A program made the position numbers and the translations under genes. From the NCBI GenBank assembly GCA_027405735.1, contig JAPEHQ010000001.1:6386001-6450000 (forward strand): a stretch of DNA of 64,000 nt. Direction: 5' to 3'. How positions within the stretch are numbered: the first letter of the stretch is position 1; each line of letters opens with the position of its first letter. Shown here one piece after another: positions 1 to 11,085 of the stretch. A model generated the notes under the pieces. The model was not told where the DNA came from, did no database searches, and saw only the letters and a list, made by a program, of their open reading frames with translations. This stretch comes from Mucor racemosus. Its lineage: Eukaryota > Mucoromycota > Mucoromycetes > Mucorales > Mucoraceae.

Positions 1-207
1 AAGATTGTATCTCGTGTATTTATGCCCAACAAATTAGTAGCATTAGCTAAACAAGAGGGTTTCATTGCATCAAAGAATTCAATAATCAAGCAAATTGCAG
101 AACAATCTCAAAGTACTGTTAATGAACCTGCTGCCTACATTTGCGAGAATTTTGCTTGTGGTTTGCCTATCTATGATGCTGAACAATTGAAATTAGCATT
201 GGCATAA
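1..207 (+). CDS. C-terminal end of a DUF255 / spermatogenesis-associated 20-like thioredoxin-domain protein (partial)
   Basis: The reading frame is open from the first base and ends in TAA at 205-207, giving the last 68 residues of a larger protein whose 5' part lies outside the window. The tail carries the motif YICENFACGLP followed by a short helix. This matches the conserved C-terminus of the YyaL/SSP411 (SPATA20) family, where a Cys-x4-Cys-x-x-Pro element closes the glycosidase-like half. Family members join an N-terminal thioredoxin-like DUF255 domain to an (alpha/alpha)6 barrel; their reaction is not firmly known. The gene converges with L30e downstream. The family call rests on the tail alone. 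Confidence 0.65.
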   Translation, partial: KIVSRVFMPNKLVALAKQEGFIASKNSIIKQIAEQSQSTVNEPAAYICENFACGLPIYDAEQLKLALA

Positions 208-471
208 TGATAATTTATAACAAATAAAAAGGAAAAATGTGTTTATACATAGTAGGTAAGCCTCTGAAGGATTTTTTTTTTTAGACATATTTTACTATGA
301 TTGTTCATAAAATAAAATGACCACCAGATGTTACACTTTCCTGTCATCTTTTTTGTTTATGCTTTTTACTTGTAAAATTTAGATTTCTCTTTCAATCAAT
401 ATGAATATATAAAACATAAATACTGTTTCCATGATTTTATTTAACAGAATAGTTTCTTACATTCAGAAAAC
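208..471. other. Convergent 3' intergenic region
   Basis: This AT-rich gap lies between two convergent genes. An AATAAA-type polyadenylation signal lies near 222-230 for the plus-strand gene. I see no further gene. Confidence 0.6.
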
Positions 472-972
472 TTATTGGGCAGACAAGATATCAGAGTCAC
501 CAGCATCAGTGATGGAGAGAACACTGGTACGGAAGAGCTTACCACAAGCGGTACCAAGATCAATGTTGTTACCGTTGTAGTGATGGACACCAGTCTTGGA
601 CAACATGGCGTAGTATTCGATCTCGGACTTACGGAGAGGAGGACAGTTACCAGCAATGATGATCAACTTGGCTATTTAGAGGTTATTGTTAATAACAGAG
701 TTGAGAGGGGGACGATCTCTGCCAATATATTAAAATATAGGACAAAAGCAAATAGATGTAATAAAAATAGGCTCCTGTCCCCCCAAAGAATAATGCACAG
801 AGATCGTTTTTTTTGCTGTATTTTTATAATTGATTTATAACTTACCCTTTCCTTGACGAACAGTCTTCAAAGTGGTCTTGTAACCGAGAGTGTACTTACC
901 AGACTTGGTAACAAGTTGGAGACGAGAGTTGATGGACTCGGCGTTCTTCTTGGACTTAACAGTAGGGGCCAT
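472..972 (-). CDS. RPL30: 60S ribosomal protein L30 (eL30)
   Basis: Two exons on the minus strand, 972-846 and 671-472, join in frame (G + CC) to give 108 residues, the usual eL30 length. The protein starts [15 protein letters not shown], contains [20 protein letters not shown], then [20 protein letters not shown], and ends in [10 protein letters not shown], all hallmarks of eL30. It is a component of the large ribosomal subunit and contacts rRNA through a kink-turn-binding fold. In yeast the protein also binds its own pre-mRNA near the 5' splice site to block splicing. The 174-nt intron here (672-845) contains strong complementary segments, listed separately. The start is chosen because it matches the family N-terminus. 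Confidence 0.97.
672..845 (-). promoter_or_regulatory. L30 intron with complementary, possibly pseudoknotted segments
   Basis: The intron is bounded by GTAAGT and TAG. In plus-strand coordinates the 10-nt segment 712-721 is the exact reverse complement of 798-807. The adjacent GGGGGAC at 707-713 is the exact complement of GTCCCCC at 777-783. The pairings cross (707 and 712 upstream, 777 and 798 downstream), so they could form a pseudoknot or two competing stems. L30 autoregulation through its intron is established in yeast; that this structure has such a role is inference. Confidence 0.45.
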
Positions 973-1316
973 TTTGAACTAATTTTTACTGTCAATTCAA
1001 CATGTCAATTGATTGATGTTTGATTAATTGTACTTACAGAAATCGAAATAAAGACGAAAGAGAAGGTTTAATACAATCAAACGTCGGTTAATGTTTAAGG
1101 AAAAAAATTTCGTATACCTAAGCCACTACTATATTTTCGACATTGATCTGAGACTTAATGCTCAACATTTCGACGTTCGGCATCAACAGTATTTCTACTT
1201 CATTGCAGATAAAATTTAGATGTAATGAAAATGAAATTAGTCTTCAGTTGAATAGTAATAATATTTATAACTTACCTGTGTTTATTACGGCGATACAAAT
1301 TAAATAAACTGCATGA
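973..1316. other. Upstream region of L30
   Basis: AT-rich sequence upstream of the L30 start codon, with an in-frame TAA close before the ATG. It presumably holds the L30 promoter and 5' leader; no clear TATA box was identified. Confidence 0.4.
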
Positions 1317-1560
1317 TCAGGATCTTGCCTTTGGAGAAAACACCTCCGGACGACCATAACCATTCCATATTAATGATGAAATAAGAAGCATATTCTTGGC
1401 AGCATTGATGTCTCTCTACCACAGTGTTTTACAGTTTTGACATCCAAGAATACTGAAGCCTTTGAAACCATCCACGTTTTTTAAAGAGTCTTTATAGCAT
1501 ACATTACAAATTCTGATGTTTTGCTTCTCCCTCGGCATTCTTGATCGCTGAACTTTGTCG
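1317..1560 (-). pseudogene. Decayed Fanzor/TnpB-like RNA-guided nuclease, C-terminal fragment
   Basis: Read on the minus strand, one frame gives a typical TnpB/Fanzor zinc-ribbon and RuvC-III tail: RICNVC, then about 17 residues, GCQNCKTLW, an in-frame stop, and RDINAAKNMLL. After a short linker comes GRPEVFSPKARS and a stop at 1317-1319. The two CxxC pairs followed by RDxNAAxN are diagnostic of the OrfB/TnpB superfamily, whose eukaryotic members are called Fanzors. The stop codon between W and RD and the lack of a long upstream frame show that it is dead. Neighbouring frames near 1540-1590 look frameshifted (VVDTSKKRQSSA). No transposon ends were recognised. Family assignment is confident; subtype is not. 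Confidence 0.7.
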
Positions 1561-3533
1561 CTTCTTACTTGTGTCAACCACCAAAAGAGTTAAAAAAAAT
1601 CTATAATTTACTTTATGTTGTACCTACCATCATTTATATAAATGTGCCTTCATCAATCAATATTATATCACAGTTAGATTTAGATACTTTATAGAGACTA
1701 TCAAGTTGATCTTGCTTATGTCTGTTCGCTAAATTTCAATCTATAAATTGATGGGACAAAAGATAATGTTTATACTGTATTATTGATGCAGATTTGCACT
1801 TGATTATCATAAATGTTGACTGACGCAAGTGACGGAACATTCCCAATAAGGGCCACTTCGATTAATATGTTATATTTTCATATTATCGTTATTATTATTC
1901 TATTATGAAAAAAAAAAGGAGAACCAAGTGGTGAATAGTAAAAATAAGGGCAACAATTTGCAATCAGTATTCGCTTTTATTTCTAAATATTGAAATATAG
2001 ATTTTATGATCAATCTTTTCAAATGGAAAAAGACATAGAAATGCTGTTATCTCATTAGCATTCAATTTGAGACAGGCCAAATAAAAACAACACTTGCTTC
2101 ACCTATCTCTCTTAAAGTATAAGTTTTTAGAACATGTATATTATTATTTAATCATATTTATAAATTACATAAAAAGAAGGCTTTTATTTATTTTATTAAT
2201 GTGAGCTCAATTCAGTTCTCAGAAAAACGCGAAATGCCCTTTTTCTGATTAACAGGAAAAACCACGAGAAGGTATGAGCTCGCTAATCCCAAAAAATGGC
2301 AAGGCTACGCACGCAGGCGAAAGCACAAGCGGCTGTGGATTAGGGGTGGGGAATTAGGGATTGAAGGGGGATCGCACAGCAAATGGTAGAATACCACAAC
2401 AATGTATAGTTCCGCACGAAGGCAAAAGCTGATACGATTGTGGATTTAATAGGGGTGGAATATCAAAAGACAAAAGAGGCTGACCGATACAACTTAGAGT
2501 CTTTGATATTTAAGGGTTTGAGGAAGTTTTTTAAAAGATAAAAAAAAAAATAGGCGAATGCATAAAGAGGAAAAAAAGAGGAAAAAAAGAGGAGAAACGT
2601 TCTGAACACTATAAAAGCTTTAAAAAAATTTCAAAAGCTTGATGTAAGTATATGACTTCCTTCGCATAATCAGACAAGGAGCATTATCAATAAGCTGGTT
2701 AAGATGGAGCAAATCACAAGCAAAGTATCACCAGCGAGAATAGCGACATTTGATCATGAAAATGAATGAGAAGGTACAAAGTTGCGCGATTTGGTTAACA
2801 ATGGTCTTTCATCAAGTATAAAAAAAATTAATGAGGTTGTTGTAAAGAAATATACCAACTTCAATAAGGAGAATTGACTTTTTCATGTTTAATTTTTAAT
2901 AAACAAATCACTGTTCCATGTATTATGTATTCTATCATGATGTTTTATTCTTCGATTGCTTCCTCTACTATCTTTTAAAAGTGCAAGTTCTTACAATTAT
3001 AATCTATTCATACCATTGACCCTATTCAAAATACTAAACCATTTTCAAATAGCTGATTCAATCAATTTTACTTTTGAATCTTTAAGTTGTGGTTGCATTA
3101 AATTGATAAATGGACAATAGAGTGAAATGAGTCTTCTTTTTCGATCTGATCTTTAAAGATTCAAAATGAACTATAGATTGTTCAGTCTTCCGAAATCAAC
3201 TTCATAGTTTTCGACTTCCATTTCTTATTGTGCTCGTAGTAAAGGTTCAGTTTCTGGATTGTATTTTATGCGCTCCATCTAGTACAAAGTTAAAAAGACG
3301 TCTAATTTTCCCAAGGTATGGTCTATATTTAATTTATATTTCAAAAAAATTTCAAAGCATCCCAAATTCAACTGAAAATACTGTACTGTATTGTTATCCA
3401 TCCTTGTTGAGCACCGCTTTACTTTCAGCTACCGCCGCCAGTATACGTGCAACAAATAAAAAAAAAAATTGTACGCTGAAATGCCCCTGTCTTTTTTTTT
3501 TCTCGTCTAAATTATATCCCAATTACTAGTAAT
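1561..3533. other. Gene-poor region with decayed sequence upstream of EF-Ts
   Basis: No open gene is evident. A GC-richer patch at about 2215-2480 contains an imperfect twofold repeat (CGCACGCAGGCGAAAGC near 2311 and CGCACGAAGGCAAAAGC near 2414, each followed by a GTGGATT..AGGGGTGG block). Short purine-rich runs lie at 2540-2600. The last few hundred bases before 3534 would carry the EF-Ts promoter. The patch looks like mobile-element debris, but its family is not recognised. Confidence 0.4.
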
Positions 3534-4625
3534 ATGAACAAGCTTAGTGTATTTCGTAATCTTCCTCGTACTTTAACAAGAGGTTATGCTACTGAAGTAA
3601 AGCCCAACATCAAGTTGTTAAAGGAGCTTCGTAAAGAAACCGAAGTTTCCATGTCAAAAGCAAAGGAGGCCCTTGTCAAGACTAATAACGACTATGCAAA
3701 GGCATTGGCTTGGTTATCTGAAGATGCTCAAATCTCTGGAGCCAAAAAGGCATTAAAGGTTGCTGGTAGAACTGCTAGTGAAGGTTTAATTACTACTGCA
3801 TCTGTAGAGGTCTCTGTTTCTAGTGGATTCAAGAGCAAAAGCACCATCATTGAGGTAAACTTTTGTTTATAAATGTCAAATAATTTTAAGCATTCTTATA
3901 TTTGTGCTATTTAGTTGAATTGCGAAACTGATTTTGTTTCAAGAAATGATGTCTTCAAGAATCTTGCTTCCAGAATTGCTGCAACATCGTTGTTAATGCA
4001 TGATGGACCAGCTGCTGGAAGTGTTCGCTCAATTGAAACTATTCCTGTTGACGCCCTTCTTAACGCACCACTTATGCCTCATCCTACCGACAATGAGTTG
4101 AACACAACAGAGATTGGAAAGACAGTTCAAGAAACAATTGTAGAGACTATCGGTAAGCTCGGTGAAAACATTTCTTTACGTCGTGCTGCTATTGTTGCAG
4201 AAGGTGCTTCTGCTTGTTATATTCATGGTGGAGATGCTCACAGTGGTAAAATGGGTGGTATTGCCGTTCTTCAGCCCAAGAAGGTGACATTAGCAGAACT
4301 TGATGAAGCTGCTGCTACAGCATTAGCAAAGACAGCTCGCCAAATCGCTCGTCAAGTCGTTGGTTTCAACCCTACCTATCTTAATTCTCAAGATGTACCA
4401 GAAGCTGAACGTCAATCACAAACCAATTTAGAGGAATTTGAAGAAGCTCAAGTATTGAACAAGCAAAAGTATCTCTTGAAGCCAGAATTGACTATTGCTG
4501 ATCATGTACAACAAGCTGCTGATGCTGAAGTTGTCGATTTCATTCGTTGGGAAGTCGGAGAGGGTATTGAAAAGAAGGAAAATGATTTCGCTGATGAGGT
4601 TCTTAATGCTGCTCGTGGTAATTAA
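3534..4625 (+). CDS. TSF1: Elongation factor Ts, mitochondrial
   Basis: Exons 3534-3854 and 3915-4625 join in phase 0 across a 60-nt GTAAAC..TAG intron and encode 343 residues. The N-terminal ~20 residues (MNKLSVFRNLPRTLTRGY) look like a mitochondrial targeting peptide. Residues about 25-64 form the UBA-like N-terminal domain (IKLLKELRKETEVSMSKAKE). The hallmark NCETDFVSRN follows at the splice junction, and the dimerisation core runs to the end. EF-Ts is the guanine-nucleotide exchange factor that recharges mitochondrial EF-Tu during organellar translation. The downstream sequence has AATAAA near 4711. The start is the only in-frame ATG that gives a presequence. Confidence 0.95.
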
Positions 4626-6442
4626 GGAATTGATGATTAGAGTCTAGAAAAGTATTATATTATTGTTATTATTATTATCATTATTGTTATTGTCTGCGTT
4701 CATCTTGTATAAATAAACAGAAAGCAATATAACCGCAAGATATGCTCAGGGTTTCAGATTTTTGGTTTAATGCGTAAACATTCAAATTGGAGTTATTTTA
4801 CAAAATTAAGTTAATTATGACAAATTAAAAAATATGTCATGACATTATGTACATATTAGCACCTACATCAACTTACAGATACAAAATTGTGTGAGGATTG
4901 ACCGAGAATAAATCCTTTAAAGCTCATAATCTGCTATAAATCGCGTTTTTCAATTGCAATTTCTGAACGTTATAGCTGCTTTCTACGACTCCAAGAAAAT
5001 GGGAAACAATATTTGCAATTAGGAGATACTTTTGGTACCTTAAACTCGATTTTTTTTTTCATATTGTGCATCCAAAATTTTTGCCTATGATAGTAAGCAA
5101 AAAAACGGCAAAATCACCTTTCTTAAATTTTGACCAAGAAAATGTAACTTTTTACTAAGGTAAATATAGTAACAAAATGACCGTATTCAGCCACTTTTTT
5201 ATATGGTTGCACAAGATCAAGCATTTCGTTAAAGCATTTTTGATTTTTTTGAGAGAAATGTATTTTACGTTTTATGAAGAAAACTTGTTCAAAAATTTAG
5301 CTATATTAATATTAATAGCTTCATCTTATAGGTCGTTTTAATATACATCTGCTTGCTTATAAGCGTTTTGGTGGTATGCATAATAAATACTTGAGATATT
5401 AGTCGACAAAAATTAAAAGTTGGTAAAACCATCCGGAATGAAATCTGGGGAAGCAATAAAAACAGGATGCTTTTAAAACCCAGTATCGTCTTGAAAAAAG
5501 TCGCGTTTTGGCTTTTTTCTGACCAACACTACAACTTTATATATTTATAGCTACTCCAATATGCAAGATAAATTTAAAATTTAAAATTAATCAACTTTTC
5601 GTGCTTCTTGTCTTTCTAATGGTGGCCTTTATATGTCTGTAGCATGCCTAGAAAATGCTCGCTCCGATTTTGAAGTTTTGTTTTCCTGAAAAGTCAAAAA
5701 AAAAGTTGTTAGGTTTTTCATCTCGATATAGAAAGCTACAAAAACTTCACGCAACCTATGAAAATTTAGTATCAAAAAATACACTAAACTCCAATGTATC
5801 TTTTGGTTTTATTTTTATGCTGTATAAATGTTATTTAATACGCTTTTTTAGTAGTTTTTACTGTTTTTTCTTTGTTTTTGGGCTTGCTGCGCCCTTTTAA
5901 AAATGCAGTTGACCATGCCAAACACACTAACAAATGCATGGTTATTACCTAAAGTATTGAATGATATTATGAATGAGGAAGCGCTGATAGATATAGTTTG
6001 TTGAAGCAACTCATTATAAATAAGTAAGTGTAAAATTCTTTTTCTTGGACTACAATAATTATTATAAGCTATGTATGAGTATAATTAAAAAGGCAAGCTT
6101 TCCAACAATTTATGACATTCAATGGTCATCTATCGACACATATTGTAATGTGATCATGACAGAATTTGAAATATACAATAGGTATCAAGCTCTATGCAAT
6201 AAAATCAAACAAGTTATATGACTATATATATATATTTCAATTAGCACAAAAATCTTTTATACATCATTATTTGCTCATTGATTAGCTCATAGTTTCGGAT
6301 ATTGAAGCAGCCTTATTATTCTTGAATGAACAATACATCGCCAAAGATACCATAAATCATGAGATACTTTCGAAAACATATAATTTATTAATACAATTTG
6401 ATGTAGGAAAGGCAAGCTTTCAAGTAACACCGGTACACCAGT
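4626..6442. other. Intergenic region, no gene recognised
   Basis: About 1.8 kb of AT-rich sequence between EF-Ts and the COX7-type gene. A short block near 5650-5690 (GCTCGCTCCGATTTTGAAG) resembles the right edge of the dispersed repeat copy at 28-30 kb (CGCGCTCCGATTTTGAAGG near 30094), so a heavily diverged copy may sit here. An open frame at 5655-5900 is low-complexity and not convincing as a gene. Confidence 0.35.
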
Positions 6443-6742
6443 TTAATCTTTGATGCCCTATAAATTTGACAGTTAGTGGTCATGTGCAAATGAATTTATG
6501 ATAGTTAACTTACTCTAGCCAACTTTACAGTGCCCCAAAGACTTCCAACAAGTCCAGTACCTAAAATGAGAAAAGTACCATATACAAAGAGCTTATCACG
6601 GGGACCACGAAGGAATAGCAATTTATGGGAGGGTTTCTGTACAGTTAAAATGAGTGTCAAATCATGAGCCATTGGTCAAAAACCTTACTTGAAAATATCT
6701 TTGTTTTTCGAGAATATGATTTGGTCTATTCACAAGTGACAT
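6443..6742 (-). CDS. Cytochrome c oxidase subunit VIIa-type protein (Cox7-like)
   Basis: A very small three-exon gene on the minus strand: 6742-6689, 6636-6514 and 6457-6443, with introns GTAAGG..CAG and GTAAGT..TAG, encoding 63 residues. The protein reads MSLVNRPNHILEKQRYFQ, then KPSHKLLFLRGPRDKLFVY, a single hydrophobic segment (GTFLILGTGLVGSLW), and a lysine-containing tail VKLARGIKD. The order (basic N-terminal helix with a QRYFQ-like motif, RGPRDK, one membrane helix, short basic tail) is that of fungal Cox7/COX7A, a nuclear-encoded subunit of complex IV in the inner mitochondrial membrane. The gene is divergent from L23. Gene reality is strongly supported by the splice phases; the family is likely but short. 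Confidence 0.8.
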
Positions 6743-7126
6743 TTTGAGTAAATAAATAAAGGAATGAAAGAAGAGAATAAATAGAAATATCCTCTCAATA
6801 ATGGAACATGAAGCCCATGCATATTTTTATATGGCAAAAAAGTGGAGAGATGTTTTGTTGATTCAAATGGCGGTTAAATCATGTCCGAACCGGAGTCATG
6901 TCGCCACTGCTTTAAATGATATACACAAAGTTTTGGAAAAGGAGAAAGAAGAAGAGGGTGTGCGTTGAGCGTCAAGTAAAGTTGATTTTGAAGATCGTTG
7001 TTGTAGTACCTCCTCCTCTTTAACGTCAATAATGCCTGCAAACTCAGGTTCGTATATATACTAAACATCAATAGAAATGAATGGATGAAATATTGGATGG
7101 ATAGATGTAGATGATTAATCAACAAT
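6743..7126. promoter_or_regulatory. Divergent promoter region, Cox7-like / L23
   Basis: About 384 bp separate the two start codons. The region must carry both promoters and leaders. No TATA box stands out. Confidence 0.4.
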
Positions 7127-7813
7127 ATGGGTTGGGTTTAGATTGAAAAAAAAAATAGTACACACTTTGCGATACTATTTAAATGAAATATTAATAAATT
7201 ATGACAACAAAATGGATAGAAACCACACCTACACAACCATATTTTATCCATTCGTTTCGATATTGATTTTCTTGTAAAAAAAAAAAGCAAGCAAGCCAAC
7301 TAACAATTATATGTATATATATAGCTCCCAAGGCTAAGGCTCAAGCCGCCAAGAAGGCCGCCCTCAAGGGTGTCAACGGTAAGGCTGTCCGTAAGATCCG
7401 TACTTCCACCCATTTCCATATCCCCAAGACTTTGATTTTGAACCGTGCTCCCAAGTACGCTCGTAAGTCTATTGCTCATGCTCCCCGTATGGATCAATAC
7501 CGTGTCATTCGTCAACCTCTCAACACCGAGACTGCCATGAAGAAGATCGAGGAACACAACACCTTGACTTTCCTCGTTGACGTTAAGGCTAACAAGAACC
7601 AAATCAAGGATGCTGTTAAGAGACTTTATGATGTTGAGGCTGCTCAAGTCAACACTCTTATCCGTCCCGATGGTAACAAGAAGGCTTTCGTCCGCTTGAC
7701 TGCTGATGTTGATGCTCTTGATGTTGCCAACAAGGTAAAATACTATATGCATTTTTTGATTTATAAAAATATTCTAACTATTTTTTTCATTTATATAGAT
7801 TGGTTTCATTTAA
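7127..7813 (+). CDS. RPL25: 60S ribosomal protein L23a/L25 (uL23)
   Basis: The main exon 7325-7734 and last exon 7799-7813 encode (A)[53 protein letters not shown], and the end ALDVANKIGFI. This is uL23 with the basic eukaryotic N-terminal extension. Completed with a first exon of ATG plus G at 7127-7130, the protein is 142 residues, the same as yeast L25. uL23 sits at the polypeptide exit tunnel and is the docking site for SRP and nascent-chain factors. The first exon is the weak point: its donor would be GTTGGG rather than GTAAGT, so the true start may differ. The second intron (7735-7798) is canonical. Confidence 0.92.
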
Positions 7814-8550
7814 ATTAGCATCATGTTGTAAAAGATTTTTCTTTTTTCATTTCAAATTTAAAAAATAAAATCTCTCTATAATACTTGGAATATATGAATT
7901 TTTTTGTGTGAGATGTTGACTGGATGTATGATTGTAATTGTGGCGATTTGATTCATTGTTTGTATACTTGAATAAAAGCACTTTTGAAACAAAGAATTAT
8001 CTGCACATGCATTGTCTAATTTTGTGTACGCTACAAGTTCAACACCTGTTGATAAGCTGCACATTTAAAATGAAAATGCGCTGAAAAATCTATATCTTCA
8101 TAATGAACCTGTCAAGCGGTTATTTAAAAATGAAAGAAAGTTTATTCATAAATAGATTCTCTCAAGGGTTTTTTTTAGTTGCTGTATAGATAGGTAAGAA
8201 CCCGTATAATATACAGATGCAATGTTTAACATATCAAGCATGCTTTGGTATTTTTTGTTTTTAAAAAAGTAAACTTCTCGACCAGTTCTAGTGTATATCT
8301 AAAATAATATCAATTCCATTACACATGTTTAAAATTGCTGACTATCCCTCCTCCTCCTCCTCCTCCTCCTTTTATTATATACTATATACTAAAAGTGGCT
8401 TTTTTCATATTGTATGCACCATCACTTGAAATTGGCAATTTAATACATATTATAGTTTCACAAAAAATCAATAAAATTATATTTATTCCCCTTTTTTTGT
8501 TTGGGCTCATAATTTCTTTTTTCTTTTTTCTCTTTTATTTACAAATAAGA
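7814..8550. other. Intergenic region with a CCT microsatellite
   Basis: This holds the 3' region of L23 (AATAAA-like signal near 7863) and the leader of the TBC-domain gene. A (CCT)n tract lies at about 8346-8371, and pyrimidine-rich sequence precedes the start codon. The open frame running through the tract is low-complexity and is taken as 5' leader. Confidence 0.5.
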
Positions 8551-10922
8551 ATGACCACATTATACGACCCACCCACTAATAATAACAGCTACTATACTTC
8601 AGAGTCTGAACAAGAAGAAGGTTATGAGATAGCTGATTTTGACTTGGATGTTGTAGATGACGCCCTTCTAAATCCAACAAGTTCAGAATACATGGACCAT
8701 TTTGGATTCAAAATTCAAGTGAGAACAGATGACGAATCTTCTAGTGATGATGACTCTAATTTTGGTGATTCTGATCATGAACAACCACCAGTGTCATTGA
8801 ATAAACCTAATACTTCATCTTCTACTACAACAACTACTGTAACAAGTGATGATGACTCAATAGATACCAACCTTCAAACACCACATCCACACACTCACAA
8901 TCCTCACGACAATCAAAAGTGGTTATCTGATGAAACCACAAGTTTAAATAAATCTGATTATCAAATCTCACCCATGGCAACAGATTCTAGTAACCATAAC
9001 AACAGTGATCGTACTACTGTCGATGATAACTCCTTGTTGGGTAACAGAGTACCTATTTTGAAATCCCCGCCGACACCTAAACCTGATTCCATAAAGAATA
9101 GAAATATGCAAAATGATACAAATAGTAGATCGTCTAAAGATACCCAACGTAGTAGTACTAGTCAAACAAGTAGTCGCCATAGTATTCTTTCTGCATTTAA
9201 TAATCCATTCAAAGCAAGACCTTCATCTGTTACATCCATTCAGTCTCCGGTGATTTTACCTAGACCTTCAGAATCATTTCAACAAAGACAGAGCAAACGG
9301 TATTCTGAAGCTGTACCTTTGATCGGAACACCCCGATCACCAGCAACTAACCATCGACATTTTGACAAGTTGGTGTCTAAATTTAGACGTTTTTCACATA
9401 ATGATCATAAATATGATTCTGAGAAACACATATTTCTTAAACAAGAAGCCTTGGCAGAATTAAAGTACTATCGAGAAAAGGGTGGCATCGAAAATAATAG
9501 AATCGATTGGGGTAATTTACATCCATTTAATTAAAATTTAGCATATCGTCTAACTGTATTTACATGAAAAACTAGACTTTTGGGAGTCGGTTATCGATAA
9601 TTTTGGCGCTGTCATTGATACACAAATGGATGACATGCGACAACATTTAGCAAAAGGCGGTATTCCTTCTCCTATCCGAGGTTTGCTATGGCAAATTATC
9701 TCGAAATCTCGCGATAGCTTTGATATGGAAACTGAATACAAGGAAATATTAAAGAAATCAGTCAGTCCATTTGAAAAACAAATCCAAAGAGATTTGACTA
9801 GAACATTCCCAAATCATCCTTATTTTATGCAAGAATCAGGCAGACAAGCCTTGTTCAATGTGGCAAAGGCATATAGTATATTCGATCAAGAAGTGGGATA
9901 TTGTCAAGGCTTAGCTTTCATTATTGGCTGCCTTTTGCTACATGTAAGAAAAGCATAATGGCAAATGATGTAGTTTAACCAATGCTAAATGTTTATACTA
10001 TTAGATGTCTGAAGAGTCTGCATTCTGTGTACTCATCAAATTAATGGGAAAATATGGTTTACGAGGACATTTCACACCTCGCATGGAAGTACTTCATCAG
10101 CACATGTATCAATTTGACAATGTATTCCAACAAAAGTTGCCTGTAATTCATCGTCATATGGAAAATGAAGGTGTAACTCCCTCCATGTATGCATCCCAAT
10201 GGTTTATTACCTTGTTTGCATATAGATGTCCAATAGAATTGACATTTAGAGTCATTGATTTACTACTAGTAGAAGGCACACATATTCTGGTTCAAATTGC
10301 ACTCGCAATTATCATTCGAAATCAAGAAAAGATCCTCAAACTTGGATTCGAATCCTTGGTTGAATTTTTATGTAATGGTGTATTCGCAATCTTTGGTGAA
10401 GATGGTAATGGTTTTGTAGAAGATACTTATCGAGTTGATTTACCAGCAAGATTCATGGCACGTCTTGCTCAACAATATACAGGCGAAGAAGCCCGAGAAT
10501 CAAAATCTATATCACAAGAAGACAACTTGAGACGAATCAACGGTCAACTTTCTGAGCACATTCGCTCTGTAGAAGGTTCACTACAAGCACTGCGAGTAGA
10601 AAGTCAAGATATAACACGGCAAATCATTGATAGTAAAATGGCAGTTGCTCGCACTGAAGATGAAAAGCAGCAAATACGCCATGAACTAGCTCAAGTAAAA
10701 GCAGAATTCGAACAGTATAAAAAAAATATGAGTTCATCGTACGAAAAACAAATGAACGAGCTTGCTTCAGAAAACAGAAAATTAGTAGAGCGTAATCTCT
10801 CTTTAGCCGATCAACTATCTGATACAGAATCCTTGCTAATCAATATGAAAATGTCATTTGCAGAAAGAGAAAGTGAATTTGAATCAATTAAACGACAACT
10901 CAAAGATGCAAAAAAGCTGTAA
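8551..10922 (+). CDS. TBC-domain Rab GTPase-activating protein (Gyp5/EVI5-like)
   Basis: Exons 8551-9511, 9576-9943 and 10005-10922 join in frame into 748 residues. The first ~300 residues are acidic, Ser/Thr/Asn-rich and probably disordered. A TBC domain follows from about residue 348 (GGIPSPIRGLLWQ). It has the arginine-finger motif IxxDxxR at 390-396 (IQRDLTR) and the glutamine-finger YCQG at 429-432. The MYASQWFITLFAYRCP motif and the final helices come later. The C-terminal ~130 residues form a coiled coil rich in Glu, Lys and Leu. This layout fits the Gyp5/Gyl1/EVI5 group, which stimulates GTP hydrolysis by Ypt/Rab proteins in secretion. Start ATG chosen at MTTLYDPP because upstream frame is repeat-derived. 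The Rab partner cannot be read from sequence. Confidence 0.93.
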
Positions 10923-11085
10923 AAACTCATGTCCTCTTAATACTTTAATACACCACCAATAATTTATCAACTTTCCTTTACTCGAGTCACCCTTTTTTGA
11001 AATGTTGATTTCGCGATAACCGCGTTTCGTGATTCAAATAATAATAAAAATTCTTCTTTATTCTTACATTTTACCATTTTACAAT

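Noticed and set aside
475..840. Plus-strand open frame of 121 residues over L30
   Set aside because: It is the antisense of the L30 second exon and intron; the minus strand encodes a perfect ribosomal protein.
7300..7752. Minus-strand open frame of 150 residues over L23
   Set aside because: Antisense shadow of the uL23 main exon; the sense strand has the family sequence and canonical introns.
8335..8550. N-terminal extension of the TBC protein through the CCT repeat
   Set aside because: The segment is poly-Pro and hydrophobic low complexity from a microsatellite and pyrimidine-rich leader; the ATG at 8551 starts a sensible protein.
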